Counted from the first letter of the stretch, positions 35,221-44,644 are shown. The stretch: DNA of 64,000 nt from HXMU1420-13 sp034669965 (GCA_034669965.1 JAXMOK010000001.1:186001-250000), one strand, 5' to 3'. The notes: a model not told the origin generated them from the letters alone. Numbers and translations: made by a program.

Positions 35221-36536
35221 ATGGCATCTCGTAAATACCTTACCCCTATTCCACTTTTCGAAGAAGGCGCAATACTTTCAGAAAAGCCAAGTTTCGCCGC
35301 TTCTTTAATTCGCTGCTCGATATGTGGCACTGTTCGTACTTCTCCGGCCAGCCCAACCTCTCCCACAAATGCCACTCGTTGATCGATGGCTTTATCCATT
35401 AAACTAGAGATTAATGCACAACAAACACCTAAATCTCCTGCAGGATCACTGAGTCTGAATCCACCGGCTATATTCAAGTACACATCTTGATTCGCAAAAC
35501 TGAAGCCGGCACGTTTTTCTAACACAGCCAATAATAGTAACAAACGATTCCGATCGAAACCATTTGCAGTGCGTTGTGGTGTTCCAAAACTTGTGGGCGT
35601 AGCCAATGCTTGAACTTCGATTAGCAACGGTCTTGAGCCTTCCATCGTACAAACAATGGCATTTCCGCTCACTCCTTCTGTTTTATCCGATAAGAACAAT
35701 TCGGATGGATTAGAAACTTCCCGGAGCCCATGCTCGAACATTTCGAAAACGCCTACTTCCTGGGCCGGACCGAATCTGTTTTTTAGAGATCTTAGAAGTC
35801 TATAGGTGTAGTTTTTATCACCTTCGAATTGAAGTACCGTGTCAACCATGTGCTCAAGAACCCGTGGACCTGCGATATCTCCTTCTTTGGTAACATGTCC
35901 GATCACTAGCGTGGTTATGTTCTTCTTTTTTGCGACTTGCTGGAATAAAGCCGCACACTCCTTCACTTGTTGAATGGACCCCGGCATACTCGATAACTCA
36001 GTCCGGTATACGGTCTGTATAGAGTCTACAATCAACAAATCCGGATCAACTTTTTGGGCTTCTTCTATGATCAGATTCACCTGCGTTTCGTTGTAAATCA
36101 ACAGGTTTTCGGATTGCACTCCAAGTCGTTGCGCACGTTGTTTTATTTGTCCAGCTGATTCCTCGCCGGCACAGTAAAGAATTTTTAAATCGGGATTCGA
36201 TTTCGCGATTTGCAGCGTGAGTGTACTCTTACCCACTCCCGGCTCACCGCCAATCAAAATATATGCACCGGGCAGAAATCCGCCGCCAAGTACACGGTCA
36301 AATTCGGAGATATTGCTAAGGAATCGCGATTTTTCGGATGTCTCAACATCACCTAATTTCTGAGGTGCACCTGCCGCTTCAATACCGGCAACTTTTGCTT
36401 TATGCTCCACTTCTTTTTTGGCAGTGGTTACTTCAACATAGGTGTTCCATTCACCACAACTCGGACAACTACCCAACCATTTTGGTGAAGTATTTCCACA
36501 GGAAGAGCATTCGAATTGAATCTTAGTTTTAGCCAT
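35202..36536 (-). CDS. radA: DNA repair protein RadA
   Basis: 444 residues. N-terminal zinc finger C10-x2-C13...C24-x2-C27; RecA-like ATPase with GGEPGVGKST; the diagnostic KNRFG motif; and a C-terminal Lon-like domain (LAVLEKRAGFSF, GGFRLSDPAGDLGV, FVGEVGLAGEVR). It promotes branch migration in recombination. ATG 36536 overlaps the TGA of the upstream membrane-protein gene as TGATG; an in-frame TTG sits one codon earlier. The 3' end lies inside the shared terminator with rpsU. Confidence 0.97.
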   Translation of the reverse strand: MAKTKIQFECSSCGNTSPKWLGSCPSCGEWNTYVEVTTAKKEVEHKAKVAGIEAAGAPQKLGDVETSEKSRFLSNISEFDRVLGGGFLPGAYILIGGEPGVGKSTLTLQIAKSNPDLKILYCAGEESAGQIKQRAQRLGVQSENLLIYNETQVNLIIEEAQKVDPDLLIVDSIQTVYRTELSSMPGSIQQVKECAALFQQVAKKKNITTLVIGHVTKEGDIAGPRVLEHMVDTVLQFEGDKNYTYRLLRSLKNRFGPAQEVGVFEMFEHGLREVSNPSELFLSDKTEGVSGNAIVCTMEGSRPLLIEVQALATPTSFGTPQRTANGFDRNRLLLLLAVLEKRAGFSFANQDVYLNIAGGFRLSDPAGDLGVCCALISSLMDKAIDQRVAFVGEVGLAGEVRTVPHIEQRIKEAAKLGFSESIAPSSKSGIGVRYLRDAIKKALR

Positions 36537-37609
36537 CAATCCTTCTGCTGAATTTCTTCAACCTGCTTGTTGATGTAAAAGGTAGTAGCTGCCAGCCCAA
36601 CGCCAATTGCGATGTAGTAGCTGATCACGCGCCATAAAAACAGGGATAAACCGATGAACGACTCACGCACTTCCATGGCAATTTCGGATGGCGACATAAA
36701 TAAAAGCGGTCCTTGAAACAGCACAAATAAACCTTCTACCCCACCGCTTCCACCGGGAGTTGGAACCACAAGGAACGTAAGATTCATTGCCAAACTACGA
36801 AGCAACGATAAGATTTCAGGTGCCGGTAGCAAACTCAAAATCACGATAGTAGGCAAAGCAATTCGACATATCCATGAACTTGTTGAATACAAAAAAGCCT
36901 TCAGTAGAAAAGAAAATGGTTTTTTGCGTAACTGATGTGCGTAACTCTCCAAATTCTCCGCTTCGGCATTTATCTTTTCTTCCCATTTATTTAATAATGG
37001 TAATCGGAAAACAAACTTAACCACTTTCTTAATGGCAGCAGGATTCACTAAAACACCGTATGCCAACAACCCTGCATAGCTCAGCAAAAACATATAGAGA
37101 ATAATCATCGAAGCTTCGCCGATCATCCCTGCTTGAGGGGGAACGACTTCGAAATAAATGCCAGAAATCAATAAAATGGGAATGGCCAGCGCAAACCAAA
37201 TCTGATCGAGTAGCACACTGTATAAAATGATGGCGGTTGCTTCGCCGAGTTTGAGCCCTTCTTTGGTCATGGCGTAGGTTGCCATGGGTGCGCCACCTAT
37301 TGTTGAAGGCGTAACTGCAGAGGTAAAATCCCACGTTAGTGTAATCCGAAAAGCCCCGAGCCAACTAACGGTACGCTCTGAAAGTACTCTGAATTTAGCT
37401 GCGGTAGCCCAAACACGCAGAAATGACACCACTAATGCAATAAACAAACCCGGCATTCGCTTTGGCGCCAAGTGAGTTAAAATCCCCGGCGTATAAGTAT
37501 AGTAAATCACCCCTGCCATCGTAAGCAAACTTAACGAGAGGGAGAGCGCGATATACCTTTTGGATATAAAGCTTTTGGGTTGTGCTATGTTTATTCCGTC
37601 TGTACTCAA
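36536..37609 (-). CDS. lysylphosphatidylglycerol-synthase-TM/UPF0104 family membrane protein
   Basis: 357 residues with about eight helices. Family features: WDFTSAVTPSTIGGAPMATYAMTKEGL in the first half and LTFLVVPTPGGSGGVEGLF in the second, as in the YbhN/AglD-type flippase-like proteins. Lacks the C-terminal aminoacyl-phosphatidylglycerol synthase domain, so it is not MprF itself. Begins at TTG 37609, as the first ATG falls inside the first helix. Translationally coupled to radA. Role: probably lipid or polyprenyl-glycan transport. Confidence 0.85.
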   Translation of the reverse strand: MSTDGINIAQPKSFISKRYIALSLSLSLLTMAGVIYYTYTPGILTHLAPKRMPGLFIALVVSFLRVWATAAKFRVLSERTVSWLGAFRITLTWDFTSAVTPSTIGGAPMATYAMTKEGLKLGEATAIILYSVLLDQIWFALAIPILLISGIYFEVVPPQAGMIGEASMIILYMFLLSYAGLLAYGVLVNPAAIKKVVKFVFRLPLLNKWEEKINAEAENLESYAHQLRKKPFSFLLKAFLYSTSSWICRIALPTIVILSLLPAPEILSLLRSLAMNLTFLVVPTPGGSGGVEGLFVLFQGPLLFMSPSEIAMEVRESFIGLSLFLWRVISYYIAIGVGLAATTFYINKQVEEIQQKD

Positions 37610-37631
37610 GGGCGAGAAATGGAATTCAAAT

Positions 37632-37662
37632 ATAAAAAAAAAGCCACGACGTGCGTGGCTTC
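37632..37662 (-). terminator. intrinsic terminator after fbaB
   Basis: AAGCCACG-ACG-TGCGTGGCTT hairpin. On the minus strand it is followed by a run of nine T (the A-run at 37632-37640). It lies 21 bases beyond the aldolase stop. Confidence 0.88.
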
Positions 37663-37682
37663 ATTTTCGTTTCGATGCGAAT

Positions 37683-38759
37683 TTACGCAATCGTTACATC
37701 ATCATTCAAATAAACGTCTTGAATAGTGTTTAAAAGCTTAACGCCTTCTGCTAACGGACGCTGGAAAGCCTTACGACCGCTAATCAAGCCCATGCCACCG
37801 GCACGTTTATTGATAACAGCAGTTTTTACTGCGTCAGCGAAATCGTTAGAACCTGATGCTCCACCTGAATTGATCAAACCTGCACGGCCAGCAAAACAGT
37901 TGATTACCTGGTAGCGAGTTAAATCGATCGGGTGATCAGAAGTAAGTTCGCTGTAAATCCGCTCATCTAATTTACCGTAGCTAGAATCGCCGGCGTTCAA
38001 CGCTTTGTAACCACCGTTGTTGGTTGGTTGCTTTTGCTTGATGATATCAGCACCAATAGTAGTTCCAATATGGTTAGCCTGACCGGTTAAATCAGCTGAA
38101 GTGTGATAATCTACGCCATCAACTTTAAACGCATTGTTACGAGTGTAACACCAAAGAATAGTTGCCATACCTAATTCGTGCGCATAAGCAAATGCCTGCG
38201 CTACTTCTTGAATCTGGCGATTCGATTCTTCTGATCCGAAATAGATGGTAGCACCAACCGCAGCGGCTCCCATATCATATGCTTGATCGATGGATCCAAA
38301 CATGATCTGATCGAAAGTATTCGGGTAGGTCAATAATTCGTTGTGATTAATTTTCACAATAAACGGAATCTTGTGTGCATACTTACGCGACACAGATCGA
38401 AGTGCTCCAAAAGTAGAAGCAACACCGTTACAACCTGCTTCAATCGCAAGTTTCACAATATTCTCAGGATCAAAGTAATCCGGGTTTTTAGCGAAAGAAG
38501 CACCACCTGAGTGCTCAATTCCCTGATCTACAGGCAGAATTGAAACGTATCCAGACTTACCTAATCGTCCTGCTTCTAGTAACCATTGTAAATTTCCTAA
38601 CACTCTATTATTTCGATCAGAGTGATACCATACTTCATCTACGTAATTCGCCGATGGTAACGCTAAGCGATCTTTACTGATTGTTTTACATTCGTGCTCT
38701 AGCAGGTCTGAAGCTTCATCGCCTAAGTACTCTGCAATTTTGGCTGTATCAAGTGACAT
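37683..38759 (-). CDS. fbaB: class I fructose-bisphosphate aldolase (DhnA/FbaB type)
   Basis: 358 residues. Signatures of the archaeal/DhnA-type class I aldolase: SILPVDQGIEHSGGASFAKN, CNGVASTFGALR, PFIVKINHNELLTYP, ATILWCYTRNNAF, and the phosphate-binding GLINSGGASGSNDFADAVK followed by GLISGRKAFQRP. Converts fructose-1,6-bisphosphate to triose phosphates. Monocistronic with its own terminator; divergent from dusB. Confidence 0.95.
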   Translation of the reverse strand: MSLDTAKIAEYLGDEASDLLEHECKTISKDRLALPSANYVDEVWYHSDRNNRVLGNLQWLLEAGRLGKSGYVSILPVDQGIEHSGGASFAKNPDYFDPENIVKLAIEAGCNGVASTFGALRSVSRKYAHKIPFIVKINHNELLTYPNTFDQIMFGSIDQAYDMGAAAVGATIYFGSEESNRQIQEVAQAFAYAHELGMATILWCYTRNNAFKVDGVDYHTSADLTGQANHIGTTIGADIIKQKQPTNNGGYKALNAGDSSYGKLDERIYSELTSDHPIDLTRYQVINCFAGRAGLINSGGASGSNDFADAVKTAVINKRAGGMGLISGRKAFQRPLAEGVKLLNTIQDVYLNDDVTIA

Positions 38760-38902
38760 ATCTTTCTTATTTGTGATTAATCATTTGGTGCAAAAATATA
38801 GCAGATAATCGGAGGAACTACTACTGTCTTTCTACTCCAATTCGTTATTTATTTTATCGAAACGCCACAAAATCCGTATCTTTTATAAATTTTTGATGAA
38901 CC

Positions 38903-39892
38903 ATGCACATAGGCCCAATAGAACTTCCTGAGAAACCGCTTTTCCTCGCTCCGATGGAAGATGTTTCAGATTCTCCATTCCGACAAATTTGCCGCGAAAA
39001 AGGAGCAGATATCGTTTACACAGAATTTATTAGCTCCGAAGCACTCATTCGCGACTCCGATATAGCCCTGCACAAGATGAGCTATACTGAGAGCGAACGC
39101 CCTCTTGGAATTCAAATTTTTGGAGGACGAGAAGAAGCCATGTATGGCGCAGCAAAAGTGGCCGAAAACAACAATCCCGATTTGGTGGACATCAATTTTG
39201 GATGCCCCGTTTACAAAGTGGTAAACAAGGGAGCCGGTGCTGCTTGTTTAAAAGATTTGGGGATGATGGAACGCATGGCTGGAACTGTCGTCGATGCCGT
39301 TGAAAGCAAGCCGGTAACGGTAAAAACTCGCTTAGGTTGGGACGATTCCACCATCAAGATTCAAGAAGTTGCTTTGATGCTGCAAAAACTTGGTGTGAAA
39401 GCGCTAACGGTGCATGCCCGAACTCGTGCCCAAAAGTACAAAGGCGAGGCACGTTGGGAATGGCTCAAGAAGCTCAAAAATACTCCCGGACTTGAAATCC
39501 CGATTATCGGAAATGGTGATGTAACTACCCCGGAACTTGCTAAGCAAATGTTTGAAGAAACCGGTGTGGATGGTGTGATGATTGGGCGTGGTGCCATCGG
39601 AAACCCTTGGATTTTTGAACAAACTCGTCATTATCTGGAGACCGGAGAATTAATCCCCGAACCAACTCTTCAAGATCGACTTGAACTTACTGCCGAGCAG
39701 CTTCGAAAATCTGTTGCACATCAGGGTGAACGATACGGGGTCATCATCATGAAAAAGCACTATGGGCAGTATTTAAAGGGCATCCGAAATGGGAAAAAAC
39801 TCCGGCTCGAACTGATGAAATACGATACCATGGATCCCATCCTCGAAATTCTGCTCAACTACAAAGAAGAAGAGTTTTTCGCGGTGGTTTAG
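38903..39892 (+). CDS. dusB: tRNA-dihydrouridine synthase DusB
   Basis: 329 residues. FMN-dependent reduction of uridine in the tRNA D-loop. FMN barrel opening LFLAPMEDVSDSPFRQIC, catalytic-Cys motif NFGCPVYKVVNKGAG, HARTRAQKYKGEARWEW, and phosphate-binding IIGNGDVTTPE and GVMIGRGAIGNPWIFEQ. C-terminal helical tRNA-binding domain includes KHYGQYLKGIRNGKKLR. Confidence 0.96.
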   Translation: MHIGPIELPEKPLFLAPMEDVSDSPFRQICREKGADIVYTEFISSEALIRDSDIALHKMSYTESERPLGIQIFGGREEAMYGAAKVAENNNPDLVDINFGCPVYKVVNKGAGAACLKDLGMMERMAGTVVDAVESKPVTVKTRLGWDDSTIKIQEVALMLQKLGVKALTVHARTRAQKYKGEARWEWLKKLKNTPGLEIPIIGNGDVTTPELAKQMFEETGVDGVMIGRGAIGNPWIFEQTRHYLETGELIPEPTLQDRLELTAEQLRKSVAHQGERYGVIIMKKHYGQYLKGIRNGKKLRLELMKYDTMDPILEILLNYKEEEFFAVV

Positions 39893-39995
39893 GGTTGGTT
39901 AATGATTGATTGTAATTAGCGAAACAACAATAAATCATGTTGACAGTTTATAAGTACAATCTTCCATTTAATAATTGACAAGCAGGAAAATTGAA

Positions 39996-40394
39996 ATGAA
40001 AAAAATTATATGTGCACTTTTGCTCTCTCTCGCTTTTACCTTTTTTTCTTGCAATGCGGTAACCTCAACGGAATATCCTGAGCCGATAAACTTCGAAGAA
40101 CTCGATGATGACCCAACCCTCCTTACAGGTCAATGGGATTGGGTTCGGGAAACTTATTATTTCACAGTAGATGGGAAACCAAGTGTTCGAACACCTAAAT
40201 CTACTGGAATATTTAAAAAGCTGATTTTTGATTCGAATGGATTTATGGAATTTTATGAAAATGATGAATTAGTACGTGTTGACTCAATTTCCGGATACTT
40301 TACTAGTTCGCAATGGGGAGTTAACGAAGACATATTTGCTATAAGTTGGGCTGCATCTGATGGACCAGAAATAGTTTATCATCGAATCCAATAA
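39996..40394 (+). CDS. hypothetical lipoprotein, lipocalin-like size
   Basis: 132 residues from ATG 39996; a TTG 21 bases upstream is in frame but only extends the signal peptide. Signal with lipobox FFSC (Cys20). The body has alternating beta strands (LTGQWDWVRETYYF; GIFKKLIFDSNGFMEFYEND), the pattern of short lipocalin-like Bacteroidetes lipoproteins. No neighbour on the same transcript tells its role. Confidence 0.75.
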   Translation: MKKIICALLLSLAFTFFSCNAVTSTEYPEPINFEELDDDPTLLTGQWDWVRETYYFTVDGKPSVRTPKSTGIFKKLIFDSNGFMEFYENDELVRVDSISGYFTSSQWGVNEDIFAISWAASDGPEIVYHRIQ

Positions 40395-40512
40395 TTTCGG
40401 AGCTAGTTTCGCAGTAAAGTTGATCAATAAACAATTCTAAATTATTCAGCATTGAATCATTTCGGAATTATCTACGTAATGCCCCCGCAGTTAACAAATC
40501 AAAGAGAAGAAT

Positions 40513-40713
40513 ATGCTAGCTAGAATCGGACGAATTATCGCCTCATTATTTGGAGCAGCAGGAGTTGCTGCAGCCCCATTAAAAACCATCGCCGCCATCG
40601 TAATTTCGATGATCATCCCCTATTTACTTTACGCTTTTTTAGGTGGAATCGGAATCGCACTCGCCTTTGTTGGCATCATCTGGGCTATTTGGTACTTCGC
40701 AAAGAAGAAGTAG
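40513..40713 (+). CDS. small two-helix membrane protein
   Basis: 66 residues. N-terminal amphipathic segment (ARIGRIIASLFG), two hydrophobic helices (about 25-42 and 44-61) and a basic C-terminus (FAKKK). No family recognised. The long apolar run with positive ends supports a real inner-membrane protein rather than a chance frame. Confidence 0.65.
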   Translation: MLARIGRIIASLFGAAGVAAAPLKTIAAIVISMIIPYLLYAFLGGIGIALAFVGIIWAIWYFAKKK

Positions 40714-40730
40714 TGAATTATTCAAAAAGT

Positions 40731-40755
40731 GATGGCTTCGACATGCTCGGCCATC
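40731..40755. repeat. REP-like short palindrome
   Basis: GATGGC-TTCGACATGCTCG-GCCATC: 6-bp perfect arms around a core close to the widespread TTCGACAAGCTC repetitive-palindrome motif. It sits between the end of the small membrane protein gene and the convergent serS gene, where such elements usually lie. Confidence 0.4.
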
Positions 40756-40836
40756 GTGATATTGAATTTAATTTAGTGAATCGAGTTGGGATTTTAATTA
40801 AGCTAAGACTCACTTCTCCAATCTCACTGCTCACTC

Positions 40837-42105
40837 CTATAAATAATCCCTTCCAAAAAACGGTTTAAGCACTTCAGGAACTCTAACTTTTCCATTTTCT
40901 TCCTGATAAGATTCTAAAATTGCTGAAACAATTCGAGGTAATGCCAATGCAGACCCGTTTAATGTATGCACCATTTCGGTAGATTTACCATCTTTTCGAT
41001 ATCTCAATTGCATTCGTCGAGCCTGAAAACTTTCGAAATTAGAGCATGAGCTCACCTCCAACCAACGTTGCTGTCCCGGACTCCAAACTTCTAAATCGTA
41101 TTTCTTGGTTTGGGTAAAGCCCATGTCTCCGGTGCACATTAATAATGTGCGGTAAGGCAACTCAAGAGCTTGAAGTAATTTTTCAGCATGTTCGCGAAGA
41201 CTTTCAAGTTCATCATAGGATGTTTCCGGCCTCACAATCTTCACAATCTCCACTTTATCAAACTGATGGAGTCGATTCAATCCGCGCACATCTTTTCCGT
41301 ACGAGCCGGCTTCACGTCGCCAGCATGGGGTATGGCACACATAGTTAATTGGTAAATCTTCTTCTTTCAGAATCTCATCGCGGTGAAAATTAGTAACAGG
41401 AACTTCACCGGTTGGAATAGCAAAAAACTCGTCGCGAGGAATGGTGTACATCATGTCCTCTTTGTCAGGAATTTGACCTGTTCCACGGGCAGAATCTTCA
41501 TTCACAAAATAAGGTGCTTGCAATTCGGTAAACCCGGCCGCATTCCCTTCGTTAATAAAATAATTGATCAAAGCACGTTGCAGTTGTGCTACCGGTCCTA
41601 CATAAAACGGAAACCCTGCACCGGTAACTTTTACACCACGCTCGAAATCAACCCAGCCATAGCGCTCAACGATTTCCCAATGGGCCTTTCTCCATTCTTC
41701 GCTATTTGGCTCTCCCCACGTTGCAAATACTTTGTTATCATCTTCGGTATGACCCACAGGCACACTTGGATGAGGCACATTAGCGATACGGTATAATAGC
41801 TCATCACGTTCTACAGAAAGTGTTTTTTCTTTTTCTTCGAGTGATTTCACCTCTTCTTTAAACTGCCCGGTTTCTTTAATGATGGCCTGAGCCTCTTCCT
41901 TTTTACCTTGCCCCATCAACATACCAATTTGCTTAGCTTTGGCATTATTCTCGCTTCGAAGGGTATCCAGTTTATGCACAAAAGAACGCCATTCTTCATC
42001 TTTAGCAACTACCTGATCTACAATGTTAGGTTCTTTTTCACCTTTATCGATCATTCCTTGTTTAACGATTTCAACGTTTTCTCTGATGAAGTTTATGTCG
42101 AGCAT
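40837..42105 (-). CDS. serS: seryl-tRNA synthetase
   Basis: 422 residues, normal length. N-terminal coiled-coil arm for tRNA-Ser (about 25-105, rich in Lys/Glu); class II core with motif 2 (HTPCWRREAGSYGKDVRGLNR) and motif 3 (GSALALPRIVSAILE). The LEVSSCSNFESFQARRM active-site loop is typical. Divergent from the Lrp gene over 188 bp. Confidence 0.97.
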   Translation of the reverse strand: MLDINFIRENVEIVKQGMIDKGEKEPNIVDQVVAKDEEWRSFVHKLDTLRSENNAKAKQIGMLMGQGKKEEAQAIIKETGQFKEEVKSLEEKEKTLSVERDELLYRIANVPHPSVPVGHTEDDNKVFATWGEPNSEEWRKAHWEIVERYGWVDFERGVKVTGAGFPFYVGPVAQLQRALINYFINEGNAAGFTELQAPYFVNEDSARGTGQIPDKEDMMYTIPRDEFFAIPTGEVPVTNFHRDEILKEEDLPINYVCHTPCWRREAGSYGKDVRGLNRLHQFDKVEIVKIVRPETSYDELESLREHAEKLLQALELPYRTLLMCTGDMGFTQTKKYDLEVWSPGQQRWLEVSSCSNFESFQARRMQLRYRKDGKSTEMVHTLNGSALALPRIVSAILESYQEENGKVRVPEVLKPFFGRDYL

Positions 42106-42230
42106 TTCTGAGAGTTTTTTCGATTTAATTTCTCGTCAAAGATACAGCAGTTTTCACTTCGTTTTGAATCATTTTTAGCTAAAAACTCCGCCTCTTTTTT
42201 GATTATAAAATTCACTGCTCTACCATTGCC

Positions 42231-42249
42231 AACCTAAATTATTTAGGTT
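42231..42249. promoter_or_regulatory. 19-bp perfect palindrome upstream of the Lrp gene (probable operator)
   Basis: AACCTAAAT-T-ATTTAGGTT is a perfect inverted repeat with 9-bp arms, 44 bases before the Lrp ATG. It lies between a TTG (42226-42228) and TATTTTG (42249-42255), which approximate the -33/-7 elements of Bacteroidetes promoters with about 20 bases between them. An AT-rich centre is typical of Lrp/AsnC sites, so autoregulation is the natural reading. Confidence 0.6.
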
Positions 42250-42293
42250 ATTTTGAATGATTGTTAGAAATTTTAGGAAATAGTGAGTAGATC

Positions 42294-42773
42294 ATGAGCA
42301 ATATGCTTGACGAAATTGACATTTCGATTTTAAATCACCTACAAGAAAATGGACGAGCTCAGCGGAATAAAATCGCTGAAATGGTGAATTTGTCTGTACC
42401 CTCAGTTTCAGAGAGAATGAAAAAGCTGGAAGAAAAGGGATTAATTGCAGGATATTATGCGGTGCTAAACGCTCGTAACTTCAACTTCGACATCAGTGCC
42501 TTTCTTTTTGTACAAATTGATGGCTCAGAAAATTACCCGAGCTTTGTAGATAAAGTACAAGAAGAACCTGAGATTCTAGAATGCCATTCGATTACAGGAG
42601 AAGGTTCGCATTTATTAAAAGTGCGTACTAAAAACACTTCATCGTTCGAGAAATTATTATCGAGAATTCAATCTTGGCCCGGTGTAGATAAAACCCGTTC
42701 AAGCTTAGTATTATCAAGTTTTAAAGAAACGAGAAAGCTCCCAATTGAACAAGCAACCGAAATGATTAAATAA
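42294..42773 (+). CDS. Lrp/AsnC-family transcriptional regulator
   Basis: 159 residues. N-terminal winged HTH (LDEIDISILNHLQENGRAQRNKIAEMVNLSVPSVSERMKKLEEKG, residues about 4-50 in this pattern), then a RAM/AsnC ligand-binding ferredoxin-like domain (PEILECHSITGEGSHLLKVR). It is followed after 58 bp by a sigma-54 activator. A perfect palindrome lies in its presumed promoter. The effector amino acid is not predictable from sequence. Confidence 0.93.
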   Translation: MSNMLDEIDISILNHLQENGRAQRNKIAEMVNLSVPSVSERMKKLEEKGLIAGYYAVLNARNFNFDISAFLFVQIDGSENYPSFVDKVQEEPEILECHSITGEGSHLLKVRTKNTSSFEKLLSRIQSWPGVDKTRSSLVLSSFKETRKLPIEQATEMIK

Positions 42774-42831
42774 AGTACCGGTCAATTAGAAAAACTGTAC
42801 CCCGTATCACAAATAGATACACGTATTAATT

Positions 42832-44139
42832 ATGGACAGAGAAGTATTTCAAGAACAATTTGGTTTATTAGGTAAATCGGACTCCATGAAGCAGGTGGTT
42901 GATAAGATCATGCAAGTTTCGAAAGCCGATATTACTGTATTATTGCAGGGAGAAAGCGGTGTAGGTAAAGATGTTACCGCACGTGCAATTCATGGGTTGA
43001 GCTCAAGAAAACATAACGATTTGGTGATTGTTAACTGTGGCGCTATCCCTGAGGGAATTATAGAAAGTGAGTTATTTGGACACGAAAAAGGCGCATTTAC
43101 CGGTGCGAATGAAAGTCGGGAAGGATATTTCGAGAAAGCAGATGGCGGGACCATATTTTTGGATGAAATTGGTGATACTCCAAAAAATGTGCAGGTAAAA
43201 CTGCTTAGAGTTTTAGAGAATGGCGAGTTCTTTAGGGTTGGATCGAGTAAGGTGCAAACCACCAATGTGAGAATTATAGCAGCTACAAATAAAGATCTTT
43301 GGCAATTAGTTGAAGAAGATGCTTTTCGCGAAGATTTATACTATCGCCTCGATACCGTACAAATTCATCTCCCACCACTTAGAGATCGCCAAGAAGATAT
43401 CATCGAGATATTTAGAAAATTTGTGCAAGAATTTTCTACCCGTTATGATTCAGTTTTTAAAGGATTTTCTGATGAGGCCAGAGAATTGCTGGTTTCTTAT
43501 CGATGGCCCGGAAACATTCGTGAGCTTCGAAATGTAGCCGAGCAGTTAGTGGTTTTAGAAAAATCTCAATTCATTGATGCAGAACGTTTACAGAAATATT
43601 TAAAAGGGCGCCAACGCAGTGGTTCTGCCGATAATCTTCCAATGGTTGCAGAAAGAAAAGAAAGTGAAAACAAAGATTTTGAGGAAAGTTTTAGCAAGCG
43701 TGATCGGGAATTGATCTACCGCGCTTTGGTAGAATTAAGTAATGATATCGGTGATGTTAAAAAGATGCTCGCCAACTTCTTATACAGCTCGTTTTCAAAT
43801 TCGAACAAGCAATTGCCTGCCTTACCTGAAATTTCTACCGGTGGACTTCAAGCAGCTACCGAGCAGTTGATCAAGTATAGCCCTGATATCGAAACTCCAC
43901 TTGGCATGCGTAACCTGCCCGATGAAAATGATGAAACAGAACCCGAAGTGTATGAAGAAAGCTCAGAAATTGAAGAGTTTTTTAGTTCTGATGAAATTCC
44001 ATCCATCGAAGATACCGAGCAATTTCTCATCAAAAAAGCGTTAGAAAAGTACGATGGAAATAGACGTAAAGCCTCTGAAGCACTTGGAATAAGCGAACGA
44101 ACGCTTTACCGAAAATTGGACCAATATGGCCTTGCATAA
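42832..44139 (+). CDS. sigma-54-dependent transcriptional activator without receiver domain
   Basis: 435 residues. AAA+ activator domain begins almost at the N-terminus: Walker A GESGVGKD (40-47), GAFTGA sigma-54 contact loop (87-92), Walker B GGTIFLDEIGD, arginine finger region (FREDLYYRLD) and YRWPGNIRELRNV. The C-terminal Fis-type HTH is GNRRKASEALGISERTLYRKL. A long, acidic linker (about 250-385) separates them. No receiver, PAS or GAF domain. The gene overlaps lptE by 14 bases, so it may control envelope genes. Confidence 0.94.
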   Translation: MDREVFQEQFGLLGKSDSMKQVVDKIMQVSKADITVLLQGESGVGKDVTARAIHGLSSRKHNDLVIVNCGAIPEGIIESELFGHEKGAFTGANESREGYFEKADGGTIFLDEIGDTPKNVQVKLLRVLENGEFFRVGSSKVQTTNVRIIAATNKDLWQLVEEDAFREDLYYRLDTVQIHLPPLRDRQEDIIEIFRKFVQEFSTRYDSVFKGFSDEARELLVSYRWPGNIRELRNVAEQLVVLEKSQFIDAERLQKYLKGRQRSGSADNLPMVAERKESENKDFEESFSKRDRELIYRALVELSNDIGDVKKMLANFLYSSFSNSNKQLPALPEISTGGLQAATEQLIKYSPDIETPLGMRNLPDENDETEPEVYEESSEIEEFFSSDEIPSIEDTEQFLIKKALEKYDGNRRKASEALGISERTLYRKLDQYGLA

Positions 44140-44644
44140 GCATTTAATAATACTTCTGTTTACTGTATGCATTGTCAGCTCGGGTTGTTTGCGCTACAGC
44201 TTTACGGGTACATCTATTCCGGAAGGTGTTAATACTATTTTCATACCGTTTTTTCAGGATCAATCGAATTCCGGTATAGGTGATCTTTCTGATCGGTTGA
44301 ATGATGTTTTACTGCAACGATTTGTGAACGAAAGCCGCCTTTCACTAGCGAATAACGAACAAGATGCCGATGCTGTTTTAACGGGACAAATAGTTAGTTA
44401 TAGTAATCGCCCTTTTAGTATTGGTGGCAATGAACAAGCCAATCAGAATCAAGTTCAGATTCAGGTTCGTGCTTCTTTCTCTTATCGAATGAATGCTGAA
44501 AGCGAGTGGGAAAGCAAAAGTTTTACCGGCACTTTTACTTTCGATCCCACTGATGACCCAATCGAAGGAGAGGATAACGCTGCAGATGAAGCACTTGAAC
44601 AGATCGCTAATAATATGTTTAACGAGGCAGTAAGTAGCTGGTAA
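44126..44644 (+). CDS. LptE-like LPS-assembly lipoprotein
   Basis: 172 residues. Lipobox SSGC (Cys21) after a short signal; then CLRYSFTGTSIPEGVNTIFIPFFQDQS and LSDRLNDVLLQRFVNESRLSLANNEQDADAVLTGQIVSY, the usual beta-alpha-beta pattern of Bacteroidetes LptE proteins. Expected to plug LptD and help insert LPS at the outer membrane. Overlaps the sigma-54 activator gene by 14 bases, an arrangement common in this group. Confidence 0.85.
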   Translation: MALHKHLIILLFTVCIVSSGCLRYSFTGTSIPEGVNTIFIPFFQDQSNSGIGDLSDRLNDVLLQRFVNESRLSLANNEQDADAVLTGQIVSYSNRPFSIGGNEQANQNQVQIQVRASFSYRMNAESEWESKSFTGTFTFDPTDDPIEGEDNAADEALEQIANNMFNEAVSSW

